A stretch of DNA of 64,000 nucleotides, taken from Pleomorphovibrio marinus (GTDB lineage Bacteria; Bacteroidota; Bacteroidia; Cytophagales; Cyclobacteriaceae). The stretch is taken from positions 372,001 through 436,000 of the forward strand of contig NZ_QCXY01000004.1 in the NCBI RefSeq assembly GCF_003347495.1, given 5' to 3'. Position numbers and translations under genes: made by a program. Below are positions 9,997 to 18,239 of the stretch, in pieces (positions within the stretch are counted from its first letter, which is position 1; every line of letters starts with the position of its first letter). Under the pieces are notes generated by a model. It made no database searches. It was not told the DNA's origin and was given only the letters and a program-made list of their open reading frames with translations.

Positions 9997-10310
9997 AAGA
10001 GGTAATTGGTTTATAGTTATTAAAAGCTCAGATTGAATATAAGAAAAAAATCCTTTTCACTCCTAGGTCCAAAAAAAACAAACTCGTCTGAATCGCTGTT
10101 TTAAAAAGTCTATAATTAGCTTTTCATAAGCCATAACCTGTCCCGGATTTCGGGAATGTATTGTTACTGCCTGCCCGTCCCGTAGCTAACGGGGAGGCAT
10201 CCCTCGGTCTGTCGTCCTCGTCATGCCCTGACTGCCGTCAGGACAGGCTCGATTTCATAGGCAAAAGTAAAATCTTCTTCGCCTTTACTAATTTCATTCC
10301 CTTTTTGGCA
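9997..10310. other. Intergenic region of 314 bp containing a REP-like repeat copy
   Basis: No gene. The middle is one reverse-oriented copy of the repeat family described at 12428-12879 and 59121-59331; the remainder is AT-rich. Confidence 0.6.
10115..10258 (-). repeat. REP-like intergenic repeat, single inverted copy
   Basis: Read on the minus strand from 10258, it begins ATGAAATCGAGCCTGTCC and carries the hairpin CCTGAC-GGCA-GTCAGG, matching the unit at 12744. A second hairpin region (CCCGTTAGCTACGGG) and the GGGCAGGCAG phrase follow, and the unit ends in an AATTATA-rich stretch. It diverges from the other copies in its second half. Confidence 0.75.
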
Positions 10311-10865
10311 TTAGCCAAGGGATGTATTTGAACCTTCTAAATCATCGATAATTCTTTTCAACATCCTTGGGACGATTAGTTTATGAAAAGGTCTTACCGG
10401 GATAAAATATAACCTCCCAAACCAATTTTTAAACACAACGGTAGTAGAAAGTATCAACTTTTTATGCGTTGACCCTTTCGTATGCGGTGTCAAAAATATC
10501 GAAATCCTAAAATTCAAATGTTTGTCGTCCTCTCCCAAAATGACCTCTGTTTCAGTTTTGGCAAACACTTGGAAAAGTCCAACGCGATCCCCTGGTTCAC
10601 ATTTGAAATTTTCCAGTTGAGCTTCACTTTCGGAGAAATTCCCCGGAGTTTTCAGTCCCAATAGGGAAACAACTTTGTTTCGCATTTCAAATAATTTTTC
10701 AACCCATTTTGGGCCTCCTGAAAAAAAAGCTTTTCCTACATCCTCCGAAGTGAATTTGTTTTCGGAGTCGTTAATAACCCCCTGAAAACTGTCCACATAG
10801 TGGTATTCAGTGTGCGATGAATTTAAAATCGAACTTTTGGGTAAGTGGGTTCTAATCACCTTCAT
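10311..10865 (-). CDS. DUF2867 domain protein
   Basis: A 184-residue soluble protein. The C-terminal signature YFIPVRPFHKLIVPRMLKR and the KLILSTTVVFKNW strand fit DUF2867, a domain of unknown function often fused to NAD(P)-binding epimerase-like domains; here it is free-standing. No catalytic residues can be named. It sits between repeat-rich or gene-free stretches and has no operon partner. Confidence 0.75.
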   Translation of the reverse strand: MKVIRTHLPKSSILNSSHTEYHYVDSFQGVINDSENKFTSEDVGKAFFSGGPKWVEKLFEMRNKVVSLLGLKTPGNFSESEAQLENFKCEPGDRVGLFQVFAKTETEVILGEDDKHLNFRISIFLTPHTKGSTHKKLILSTTVVFKNWFGRLYFIPVRPFHKLIVPRMLKRIIDDLEGSNTSLG

Positions 10866-11251
10866 TGGCCTCTTTTATGTGATGTCCTTCCAGCATTTTG
10901 CCTATTTTAAAATCCTAAACCTACCAAAACTTCGAGACCTGGAAAACAAACTTTTCCAGATTTACATAAATAACTGCTATTTTAGGTTGGGTAAAAATCC
11001 CCTCATTAGATAACCCCTTAAAGTAATGATCAATTTACCTTTATTTCAGTTTTTATTGATCGAATTACGGAGGTATCCAGTTATTTTTAGCTGCTTTGGG
11101 GAATAAGATTCCACAAAACTGTAATTTTACTTCCCCATCAAGGAGACCTTTCATCCTCTGTAAAGAGGGGGAGGATCCGAACGTAAAATTAACTATTAAA
11201 ACCATGAATTCTCAAAAATCTGTGGTTGGGATTCTTGAACTGGATTGAGCC
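10866..11251. other. Intergenic region of 386 bp between divergent genes
   Basis: Should contain the promoters of the DUF2867 gene (minus) and rluF (plus). I found no exact TAnnTTTG element, RNA gene or strong hairpin. Confidence 0.4.
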
Positions 11252-11968
11252 ATGGCTACCCGCATCAACAAATACCTCAGTGAAATCGGTTACTGCTCCA
11301 GGCGCGAAGCCGACAGGCTGATTGAACAGGGCAAAGTAAAAATCAATGGTCAGGTCCCGGAGATTGGAACAAAAGTGGAGGAGTCCGATACAGTAACAGT
11401 GGACGACAAACCTGTGGGTCCTCCCAAAGAGGAGCATGTGTACTTAGCACTTAACAAGCCTGTTGGCATCGTCTGCACCACTGACACAGCCAACGAAAAG
11501 GACAATATCATCGACTTCATCGGTCACCCCCGGAGGATTTTCCACATCGGCAGGCTGGACAAACCCAGCGAAGGGCTGATCCTTCTGACCAGTGACGGAG
11601 ACATTGTCAACAAAATCCTGCGGGCCGGAAACAACCACGAAAAGGAATACATTGTGACCGTAAATCGGCCCATTGATGCCAATTTTGTGGACCGCATGAG
11701 CCGTGGGGTTCCCATACTTGACACGGTAACAGCTCCCTGCCAGGTCAGGCAGCTAGGCAAAAAAACCTTTAACATCGTACTTACCCAGGGCCTAAACCGA
11801 CAAATCAGGAGAATGTGCACTCACCTAGGATACGAGGTTTTAACGCTAAAGAGAATCCGTATTATGAATATCCGGCTGGACCTTCCCGTGGGCAAGTGGA
11901 GAGAGCTGACGGCCAAAGAGCTTTTGGAAATCCATAGGCTGCTTGCGGATTCAAAAAAGACGGTTTGA
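11252..11968 (+). CDS. rluF: 23S rRNA pseudouridine synthase RluF-like
   Basis: 238 residues: an N-terminal S4 RNA-binding domain (INKYLSEIGYCSRREADRLI, residues 5-24) followed by the RsuA/RluB/E/F catalytic domain with GRLDKPSEGL (catalytic D103) and GLNRQIRRMC near 187. The closest recognised relative is RluF, which modifies U2604 of 23S rRNA. It is shorter than E. coli RluF (290) because the C-terminal extension is missing, which is typical for Bacteroidota. The ATG at 11252 directly precedes the S4 domain. Confidence 0.88.
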   Translation: MATRINKYLSEIGYCSRREADRLIEQGKVKINGQVPEIGTKVEESDTVTVDDKPVGPPKEEHVYLALNKPVGIVCTTDTANEKDNIIDFIGHPRRIFHIGRLDKPSEGLILLTSDGDIVNKILRAGNNHEKEYIVTVNRPIDANFVDRMSRGVPILDTVTAPCQVRQLGKKTFNIVLTQGLNRQIRRMCTHLGYEVLTLKRIRIMNIRLDLPVGKWRELTAKELLEIHRLLADSKKTV

Positions 11969-12427
11969 AAAAGTTTCAAGGCACTGAACAGTTCGCCTAC
12001 CTACACCTTTCCTAAATAAAAACGGATATAAATGTAAAGGAAAGGTTTAATACTAATATTTTACGGAAAATTAACCCATTCTTTTAAAGCAGTAAAAATT
12101 TTCCAAATGATCATAATGGAAGCACCCTTATTAATAGAAATATTTCCCATATCCAATTAACCCTACTATCCATTCACATTTTTTTGCCAATTTGATTTTA
12201 GGGAATTTAACCTTCTGCACCAATCGACACCGTAACACAATTTTCAAAAAAGGTCCAATCCCCTACTCTACTCAGTATCCAGAGTAATATTTTGTTGGTA
12301 TTATACACTGCAATAATTCAAACAATATAAATTGAACAAGGCAATTATCTAGCACCAGGGAATTAAATGGATTGGTTTATTAACCTGGAAATGCCAGACC
12401 AATGCAAACACATGTGAAAAAATTTAG
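11969..12427. other. AT-rich intergenic region before the repeat array
   Basis: About 460 bp with no credible gene, RNA gene or hairpin terminator. With the repeat array that follows it makes a 918-bp gene-free stretch between rluF and the tRNA-Thr terminator. Confidence 0.5.
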
Positions 12428-12879
12428 CTGAAATCGGGCATGAGGAAATCGTCACATACTAGGATGCCCCGAGGGTCAGGGCATGACGAAAACGTCACAC
12501 ACAGGGATGATTATAGATTGCGAGATTCCCCCGAAACGAGTTCCCCGAAACAAGTTCGGGGCAGGCAGGGGCAGGCTATGTGACCAATTAAAAGCAACTA
12601 TAAACACATGAAATCGAGCATGACGCGAGCGACACACGAGGGGATGATTATCGTTGCGAGATTCCCCCGAAACGAGTTCCCCGAAACAAGTTCGGGGCAG
12701 GCAGGGGCAGGCTATATGACCGCTGAAAAGAAATTATAAACATATGAAATCGAGCCTGTCCTGACGGCAGTCAGGGCATGACGAGCACGTCACACACTGG
12801 GATGATTATAGACTGCGAGATTCCCCCGAATCGAGTTCGGGGCAGGCTATATGGCCTTTAAAAAACAAATTATAATCAT
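12428..12879 (+). repeat. Tandem array of about three REP-like units
   Basis: Units at 12428-12607 (divergent start), 12608-12743 and 12744-12879 (both 136 bp). Units 2 and 3 start with ATGAAATCGAGC, continue through GGGATGATTAT and GCGAGATTCCCCCGAA, contain the perfect hairpin CCCCGAA-CAAG-TTCGGGG (absent or shortened in unit 3) and a GGGGCAGGCTAT phrase, and end in an AAATTATAAACAT-like junction. Unit 3 carries an extra hairpin CCTGAC-GGCA-GTCAGG, so hairpin modules appear exchangeable. There is no spacer diversity, so this is not CRISPR. Confidence 0.85.
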
Positions 12880-12886
12880 ATGAAAT

Positions 12887-12915
12887 AAAAAAGGACAGCA
12901 TGGCTGTCCTTTTTT
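12887..12915 (-). terminator. Terminator of tRNA-Thr (bidirectional hairpin)
   Basis: GGACAGC (12893-12899), loop ATG, GCTGTCC (12903-12909), flanked by A6 and T6, so it can work on both strands. It begins two bases downstream of the tRNA 3' end in the direction of transcription. Confidence 0.85.
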
Positions 12916-12916
12916 G

Positions 12917-12989
<73 letters not shown>

Positions 12990-13002
12990 TTTTGAAAGCT
13001 TA

Positions 13003-13015
13003 AGTTGCTCTACCA
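13003..13015 (-). repeat. tRNA D-arm fragment, direct repeat of part of tRNA-Thr
   Basis: AGTTGCTCTACCA occurs here and, identically, inside tRNA-Thr at 12961-12973. On the minus strand it reads TGGTAGAGCAACT, the 3' half of a tRNA D arm. It lies in the transcribed leader between the promoter and tRNA-Thr and may be what is left of an upstream tRNA gene. Confidence 0.5.
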
Positions 13016-13126
13016 CCCCGATTAGTCTCCGGGGTAATAAATTTTCAATTGTTCATAATCACGGATTTATTCGTGACAATTAGTGCATTCGTGGCTTAGA
13101 AAAGACCTTTTGTCTAATTGCGAGTG

Positions 13127-13157
13127 CAAATATAGGCTTTACTTTATTTTTGGCAAA
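13127..13157 (-). promoter_or_regulatory. Bacteroidota-type sigma-70 promoter for tRNA-Thr
   Basis: On the minus strand: TTTG (plus 13154-13157), 19 bases, then TATATTTG (plus 13127-13134), a full match to TTTG-N19-21-TAnnTTTG. Transcription would start near 13120, about 130 bases before the tRNA. Confidence 0.75.
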
Positions 13158-13210
13158 CCCTTCGTTGGGATTTTTTCCGAAAAAAAGTTAGCATTCTTAG
13201 GATGAATCAG

Positions 13211-15067
13211 TTAAAACTCCCTGATAATGGACAGCTTCTTCTTCAACCTGTCTACCTCCTGCTCGGCTTTGTCTATTTTCTCCTCAAACTGGTCTTTGAG
13301 CTTGTCTGCGGTCTTTGATGCGGCGAAAAACTCCAGGTTGTTTTTCCATAAAGTGATGTTGTTTTCCAGGTCGGAAATCTGCTTTCGAATACCGTGTTCC
13401 TTTTTGTTTAGTACCCTGGTACTGTTTGGGTCGTTTTGAATTTTGTTCAGGTTAAGGCGAAAAAGGAACTCCTCCTTGTTCTCGCCTTCCACTCCAAGTT
13501 TTTCCACAAAGTAATCCACTGCCTTGTTGAATTTGGCTGCTATTTCCTTGATGTTTTTTCTTGGCACAAAGCCTATCTGGTTGTAGTTGGCGATATGCGC
13601 CTCCAACATTCCCTCGGTCAATTCCTTCCCTGAGTTCGCCTCATCCATTATTTGTTGACAAAGCTCCTGCTTCTTCTGGAGGTTTTCATCAAATTCCTGT
13701 GTTACTTCCTTATTGGCCTCACGTCGGTTTTGGAAAAAGGTGTCGCATGCGGATTTAAACCTATTATACAAATCGTCCCTGACCTTCTCCGGCATGGGGC
13801 CAAGGTTTTTCCACTCCTTCTGCAAATTGATCAGGTCATTGGATGTGTTCTTCCAATCGTTACTGTCTTTGATGGCTTCTGCCTCCTGAATAAGCTTTTC
13901 GGCCTTCTCCTTATTTTCTTTTCTTACCTCATCCAGTTCCTTGAAAAACTGGTTTTTATGATGGAAAAATTGCTTAAATAACCCCCAAAACGCTTTGTTT
14001 ATCTCCCTGCCATGTTCTCTAGGAACAGGGCCAATGGCTTCCCAGGCCTTCTGTATTTCGAGGATTTCTTTGGTTTTATGGTTCCAATCCCGGATCCTTT
14101 CGGCTTTGAAGTCTTTGAAGGACCCAAGTAGGGCAATCAACTTCTCCTTTTGGTCTTGATTGACCTTAAGTAGCTCCTTTTGACCTTCATAAAACTCCTT
14201 TCTCCTGGAATAAACGGCGTCTGAAGCTGCCTTGAAACGTTGCCAGACCGCTTCTTGTTCCTCCCTGGGAACGGGGCCTAAATGCTTGAATTCTTCATGG
14301 AGCTCATTAAGGGTCTTGATGGCCTCCTTTAAATCCTCCACCTTCGCAAGGGCTTCTGCTTTTTCACAAAGTTCAAGCTTACTCTCCAGGTTTTTTTTCC
14401 TGTCCAGTTCCTTCAGCTCAAAATAAATGCTTCGGTTGTCGTAATACCGGTCCATCAAGGCATTGTAAGATGCCCAAAGGTTTTTGTTTTGGTTGGAGGG
14501 AACAGGGCCAATGCTCTTCCATTCTTTTTGGATCTCCTTTATAGTATCAATACTGGAGGTGGTCTCCTCATTGTCCACCAAATCCCTTAACCTGTCCAGA
14601 ATTTGGTTTTTGGTCTGGGCATTTCTTTCTTTTGCCTTTTCCAATTCCTTGTATTGCCGGGATTTCCTGTCTTTGAAGTCGTTAAAGGCCTGAAAAAACT
14701 CCCTGTCCAGGTCCTCTCCCCTATATTCAAACCCATCTTCAGTTCCTCCCTCTTCCAGGAATTTTTTTAAGGCTGCTTCCTTTTCCTTGCCGTGGTACTC
14801 GTCAAAATGGGTTTTGATTTCGTTTACCACGGAGTCATTTTTTATATAATCTTCCTCTTTGAGCAACTCCTTCAAGCTTTGGAGAAGTTGCCTTTTGGTG
14901 AAATTGCTAAAATCATGATTTTCTTCATCCGCTTCCTCCTGCTCCTCCTGGTTTTCTTCGGCATCACTTGGCTTTTCCGAGGTCGCATCAGTACCCAGTT
15001 TTTCATCTTGTTGTGATTCCTGGGTCACCTTTTCATCATTCGATGACATATCTTTATCCTTATCCAT
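13211..15067 (-). CDS. DUF349 repeat protein
   Basis: 618 residues. An acidic, low-complexity first 55 residues are followed by charged helical repeats with at least five DUF349-type signatures (LQKEWKSIGPVP, LHEEFKHLGPVP, IQKAWEAIGPVP, LQKEWKNLGPMP, ANYNQIGFVP) spaced about 70 residues apart; the C-terminal 60 residues form a coiled coil. Proteins of this type are widespread and single-copy in Bacteroidota, cytoplasmic, and of unknown function. No enzyme motif is visible. A TACTTTTG promoter element lies 39 bp upstream of the start. Confidence 0.85.
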   Translation of the reverse strand: MDKDKDMSSNDEKVTQESQQDEKLGTDATSEKPSDAEENQEEQEEADEENHDFSNFTKRQLLQSLKELLKEEDYIKNDSVVNEIKTHFDEYHGKEKEAALKKFLEEGGTEDGFEYRGEDLDREFFQAFNDFKDRKSRQYKELEKAKERNAQTKNQILDRLRDLVDNEETTSSIDTIKEIQKEWKSIGPVPSNQNKNLWASYNALMDRYYDNRSIYFELKELDRKKNLESKLELCEKAEALAKVEDLKEAIKTLNELHEEFKHLGPVPREEQEAVWQRFKAASDAVYSRRKEFYEGQKELLKVNQDQKEKLIALLGSFKDFKAERIRDWNHKTKEILEIQKAWEAIGPVPREHGREINKAFWGLFKQFFHHKNQFFKELDEVRKENKEKAEKLIQEAEAIKDSNDWKNTSNDLINLQKEWKNLGPMPEKVRDDLYNRFKSACDTFFQNRREANKEVTQEFDENLQKKQELCQQIMDEANSGKELTEGMLEAHIANYNQIGFVPRKNIKEIAAKFNKAVDYFVEKLGVEGENKEEFLFRLNLNKIQNDPNSTRVLNKKEHGIRKQISDLENNITLWKNNLEFFAASKTADKLKDQFEEKIDKAEQEVDRLKKKLSIIREF

Positions 15068-15105
15068 AACTAACGTGGGTACAACCTACTTTAATTGGGT
15101 TAAAA

Positions 15106-15113
15106 CAAAAGTA
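15106..15113 (-). promoter_or_regulatory. Putative -7 element upstream of the DUF349 gene
   Basis: Minus-strand TACTTTTG, an exact TAnnTTTG match about 39 bp before the start codon. No TTTG -33 element is seen. Confidence 0.45.
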
Positions 15114-15124
15114 GTAATTTTGGT

Positions 15125-15694
15125 TTAATTTAATCTTGGGTCTATGGGATAATTTGCCAAAACCTGAAACTCGCCCCCCATATTCTTCAAAATTTCTCTC
15201 CATAATTCTTCCGGTTCTGAATAGAAGATCTTCTTTGTATAAATATTGTTACAAACTATCCAGGTCTTTGTGGCAATCTCTTCCTCAAGTTGTCCTTCAC
15301 TCCACCCTGAATAGCCTATAAAAAACTTGAAATTATCTAATTCTGCTGTCCCGTTCCTCAATTTACTTAAAAGTTCCTCAAAATTACCCCCCCACCAAAG
15401 TTGGGGAGTCAACTCTATACTTCCTTCGAGCATTCTGTCTCCAAAATAGATAAAGTGAAGGGTGTTTTGTTCCACAGGGCCACCTACGTAGATTTCACTG
15501 TTCAAGAACTCGAACCCCTCTAGTAGTTCGCCAAGCTTGAAGATGGATAGTTTGTTCAGGACAAGCCCAAAAGATCCCTTTTCGTTGGTATCACACAAAA
15601 GAATGACTGACCTCACAAAATTCTCATCCTGTAAGAAAGGCTCTGATATCAGCAGGCTTCCAGCATGAGGTGGTATGTTATTGTTTTCCTTCAT
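15125..15694 (-). CDS. YqgE/AlgH family protein
   Basis: 189 residues matching the YqgE/AlgH (DUF179) fold end to end: GSLLISEPFLQDENFVRSVILLCDTNEKGSFGLVLNK at the N terminus (residues 12-48, quoted only as the family's usual opening block in parts: LLISEP, FVRSVILL, GSFGLVLN) and FIGYSGWSEGQLEEEI near 133-148. The family is cytoplasmic and of unknown biochemical role, despite the AlgH name. The gene lies 57 bp upstream of the DUF349 gene on the same strand and is divergent from pdxH. Confidence 0.9.
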   Translation of the reverse strand: MKENNNIPPHAGSLLISEPFLQDENFVRSVILLCDTNEKGSFGLVLNKLSIFKLGELLEGFEFLNSEIYVGGPVEQNTLHFIYFGDRMLEGSIELTPQLWWGGNFEELLSKLRNGTAELDNFKFFIGYSGWSEGQLEEEIATKTWIVCNNIYTKKIFYSEPEELWREILKNMGGEFQVLANYPIDPRLN

Positions 15695-15750
15695 GAAAAA
15701 TATATTTCAGTCAACGGCGGTTAAGTTAAATCAAAAATCATTAATATCAA

Positions 15751-15758
15751 TACCTTTG
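15751..15758 (+). promoter_or_regulatory. Putative -7 element of the pdxH promoter
   Basis: TACCTTTG, an exact TAnnTTTG match, 38 bp before the pdxH ATG; no TTTG at the expected -33 position. Confidence 0.5.
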
Positions 15759-15796
15759 TAATTTAAAATTAAATTTATCAGCAAAATCCCATTTAT

Positions 15797-16432
15797 ATGG
15801 ATTTGAAAGGCATTAGAAAGGAGTATTCTTCCAAAAAATTAGAAATTAACGAGGTAGACAAGAACCCCATAGCACAATTTAAACTATGGCTTAAAGAAGC
15901 GTTGGAAAGCCAAGTTAACGAACCCAACGCCATGCATTTGGCTACTGTGGGCACGGATGGCAAACCCTCCGGAAGGGTGGTCTTGCTTAAAGGAGTAGAA
16001 GAAGGATTCGACTTTTTTACCAATTACCAAAGTCAAAAATCCAAGGAGTTGGAACATACCCCTTATGCATCCCTTACCTTCTTTTGGCCTGAACTCGAAC
16101 GGCAGGTACGAGTTGAGGGCCATGTTGAAAAAATAAGTAAAGAGGAGTCAGAAGCTTATTTTCTGTCCCGCCCCATCGAGAGCCAAATCGGAGCCTGGTC
16201 TTCCCCACAAAGTGAAGAAATCCCAGACAGGGAGTATCTGGAAAGGATAAAACGGGAAATGGAAATAAAGTTTTCCAAGGAACCCCTTGAAAAACCCGAC
16301 CATTGGGGAGGGTTTAGGCTCTATCCTCATCGTTTGGAATTCTGGCAAGGGAGACCAGGCAGGTTGCACGACAGGATTTTGTTTTCCAAAAACACAGATG
16401 GTGCTTGGAAGATCGGCAGGCTTGCCCCCTAA
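15797..16432 (+). CDS. pdxH: Pyridoxamine 5'-phosphate oxidase
   Basis: 211 residues, the usual PdxH length. The FMN- and PLP-binding blocks are present: PNAMHLATVGTDGKPSGRVV and LLKGVEEGFDFFTNYQSQK in the split-barrel, QVRVEGHVEKIS, the SRPIESQIGAWSSPQS loop, and the C-terminal WGGFRLYPHRLEFWQGRPGR segment with the substrate-binding Arg-x-His. It oxidises pyridoxine or pyridoxamine 5'-phosphate to pyridoxal 5'-phosphate in the cytoplasm. It is a monocistronic plus-strand gene convergent with bshB1. Confidence 0.96.
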   Translation: MDLKGIRKEYSSKKLEINEVDKNPIAQFKLWLKEALESQVNEPNAMHLATVGTDGKPSGRVVLLKGVEEGFDFFTNYQSQKSKELEHTPYASLTFFWPELERQVRVEGHVEKISKEESEAYFLSRPIESQIGAWSSPQSEEIPDREYLERIKREMEIKFSKEPLEKPDHWGGFRLYPHRLEFWQGRPGRLHDRILFSKNTDGAWKIGRLAP

Positions 16433-16470
16433 CCGGAACATCCTCCGTCCTTACCCAAGCAAGATTTCCT

Positions 16471-17190
16471 TTAAACCAGGTCGAAAAGATTTTTTACGCC
16501 TGGCACCCTTTCCACGGTAAAGCCCTCGCCGTATTTTACCCCAATTTTGTGTCCATATTCCTTGGCCCTTGCCTCGATAAAATCCAAGAAACCGGGGGCA
16601 GAAATAAAACTCTCGGGCTCCTTGCTGTCAGGATCATGAAATTGTGATTTGAAAGCCTTAATAGAAGCCATTTTCTTTTCCCAAAAGGCCGTAATGTCCA
16701 GCACTATGTCTGGATTAATATGATTATTTTGGATATAGTGATAGATGACCTTAGGCCTCCACGGCTCTTGGTTTTTACCCTCGAGCTCTGTCTCCAGCAT
16801 TCTCAATCCACTTACAAAACAAGCCTTGCTGGCCAAAGCCCCTCCTTTGCCATGGTCCGGGTGCCTGTCGGATATAGCGTTTGCCAATACCATTTCAGGT
16901 TTATATTTTCTAATGACCCTTGCAATGGCTTTCTGGTGCTCCTCATCATCCTGAAAAAACACGTCCCTAAAACCCAAATTCTCCCGCATATTCAGACCGA
17001 GGATTTCGGCAGACTTCTGGGCTTCTTGCAGTCGGATGGCTGGAGTGCCCCTGGTTCCCATTTCACCTTGGGTGAAATCCAAAATCCCTACTTTATATCC
17101 TGCGGCTATTTGTGCCGCTATCGTTCCGGAGCAGGATAATTCCGCATCGTCCGGATGCGCTGCCATAACCAATATGTCTAGTTTTTCCAT
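16471..17190 (-). CDS. bshB1: Bacillithiol biosynthesis deacetylase BshB1
   Basis: 239 residues, PIG-L/LmbE-type zinc deacetylase. The zinc motif AAHPDDAE (H12, D15) and the second ligand block SDRHPDHGKGG (H110, H113) are intact. BshB1 removes the acetyl group from GlcNAc-malate in bacillithiol synthesis; the start MEKLDILVMAAHPDD is family-typical. It is the third gene of an apparent operon after trxB and an M23 peptidase, with a 9-bp gap, which puts two thiol-redox genes in one unit. Confidence 0.92.
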   Translation of the reverse strand: MEKLDILVMAAHPDDAELSCSGTIAAQIAAGYKVGILDFTQGEMGTRGTPAIRLQEAQKSAEILGLNMRENLGFRDVFFQDDEEHQKAIARVIRKYKPEMVLANAISDRHPDHGKGGALASKACFVSGLRMLETELEGKNQEPWRPKVIYHYIQNNHINPDIVLDITAFWEKKMASIKAFKSQFHDPDSKEPESFISAPGFLDFIEARAKEYGHKIGVKYGEGFTVERVPGVKNLFDLV

Positions 17191-17199
17191 ACCATCAAA

Positions 17200-18231
17200 T
17201 TACCTGATCCTTAATCTTTGCCCTATTCTGAGGACAGAATGCTTGTTTAAATTGTTCATTTTCGTGATATGAGCCAATGAAACACCATACTTTCTGCCTA
17301 TCAACGAAAGGTTTTCGCCACTTTTCACGCTATGATAAATCGATTCTCGGGCTTCTTTCAAATGGGCAAAGTGCTGAGCATGGAGCCTAAATGTTGGGCT
17401 CTTCGGTTTGCCTGCATCAAAATCAAACACCTCCTCCGGATCCAAACTCACCCCGTGGTATCTTACCTCAAAATGCAAGTGTGGCCCTGTACTCCTTCCG
17501 GTATTGCCTCCAAAGCCTATTATGCTGCCTGCGGTGAGCTCCTGGCCAACTTCCACCTCTGTTTTGGACAAGTGCCCATATAGGGTTTCGAGACCATTGA
17601 GGTGGCGCACCAAGACAAAGTGACCATATCCGTACCTGTCAAAGGATTTGACCCTTACAATTCCATCAAAAACGCAATATACCGGTTCGCCCTGGTTCAA
17701 CCGAAGATCCACGCCATGGTGCCAGCGGTATCCCCTTCTGCCAAATTTCGAACTCACCTCCCTTTTAGGCAACGGAAGGCTCCACCCCCCGGGTGCCCTT
17801 ACCTCATAAAGCTTTAGGGAAATTGTATCCCTTAACTGCATTGGGTCAAACTCGTAAATATCGATCTTCCAACTGTCCCACAAGGAGAAATATTCGTGAG
17901 CGGTAACCCAAATACTGTCTATCCGTATTTTCTCGGATACCTGCACCATCTGTCTGGTAGGTACCCATTCATTTACCAGTGGTGCCTCATCGAGTATACC
18001 CAATTTCTTCTTCAGATCTACCGGCTCAAAAAGATAGGCATCTGTTTGCTTTCTAAGCTTGTTCAAGAAACTGGGGTCCTGGAAGGGCCCCGAAACCAAA
18101 TGGTCAGGAGAGCGGATTATCACCTGCTCATTTTCATTTATGACAGGATTTGGAACCTGGGCGAACGCCTCGAAACTTGCCAATACAAGTCCGATCAATA
18201 AACCTTTACGGATAAGCCCTAGCAGGACCAT
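17200..18231 (-). CDS. M23 family metallopeptidase with C-terminal LysM
   Basis: 343 residues with an N-terminal signal peptide (cleavage near AFAQ, residue 25). The lysostaphin-like zinc domain shows the HHGVDLRL and PHLHFEVRYHG metal-binding motifs, and a single LysM domain occupies the last 45 residues (YHSVKSGENLSLIGRKYGVS). It probably cleaves peptidoglycan cross-links, or activates amidases, in the periplasm. It is transcribed between trxB (8-bp gap) and bshB1 (9-bp gap). Confidence 0.92.
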   Translation of the reverse strand: MVLLGLIRKGLLIGLVLASFEAFAQVPNPVINENEQVIIRSPDHLVSGPFQDPSFLNKLRKQTDAYLFEPVDLKKKLGILDEAPLVNEWVPTRQMVQVSEKIRIDSIWVTAHEYFSLWDSWKIDIYEFDPMQLRDTISLKLYEVRAPGGWSLPLPKREVSSKFGRRGYRWHHGVDLRLNQGEPVYCVFDGIVRVKSFDRYGYGHFVLVRHLNGLETLYGHLSKTEVEVGQELTAGSIIGFGGNTGRSTGPHLHFEVRYHGVSLDPEEVFDFDAGKPKSPTFRLHAQHFAHLKEARESIYHSVKSGENLSLIGRKYGVSLAHITKMNNLNKHSVLRIGQRLRIR

Positions 18232-18239
18232 GGCCTTTC

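Noticed and set aside
10141..10260. Insertion sequence remnant between the phosphatase and the DUF2867 gene
   Set aside because: No transposase frame or terminal inverted repeats; the sequence matches the REP-like family instead.
12428..12879. Possible CRISPR array
   Set aside because: Units are 136 bp or more, there are no short repeats with unique spacers, and no cas genes lie nearby; the structure is REP-like.
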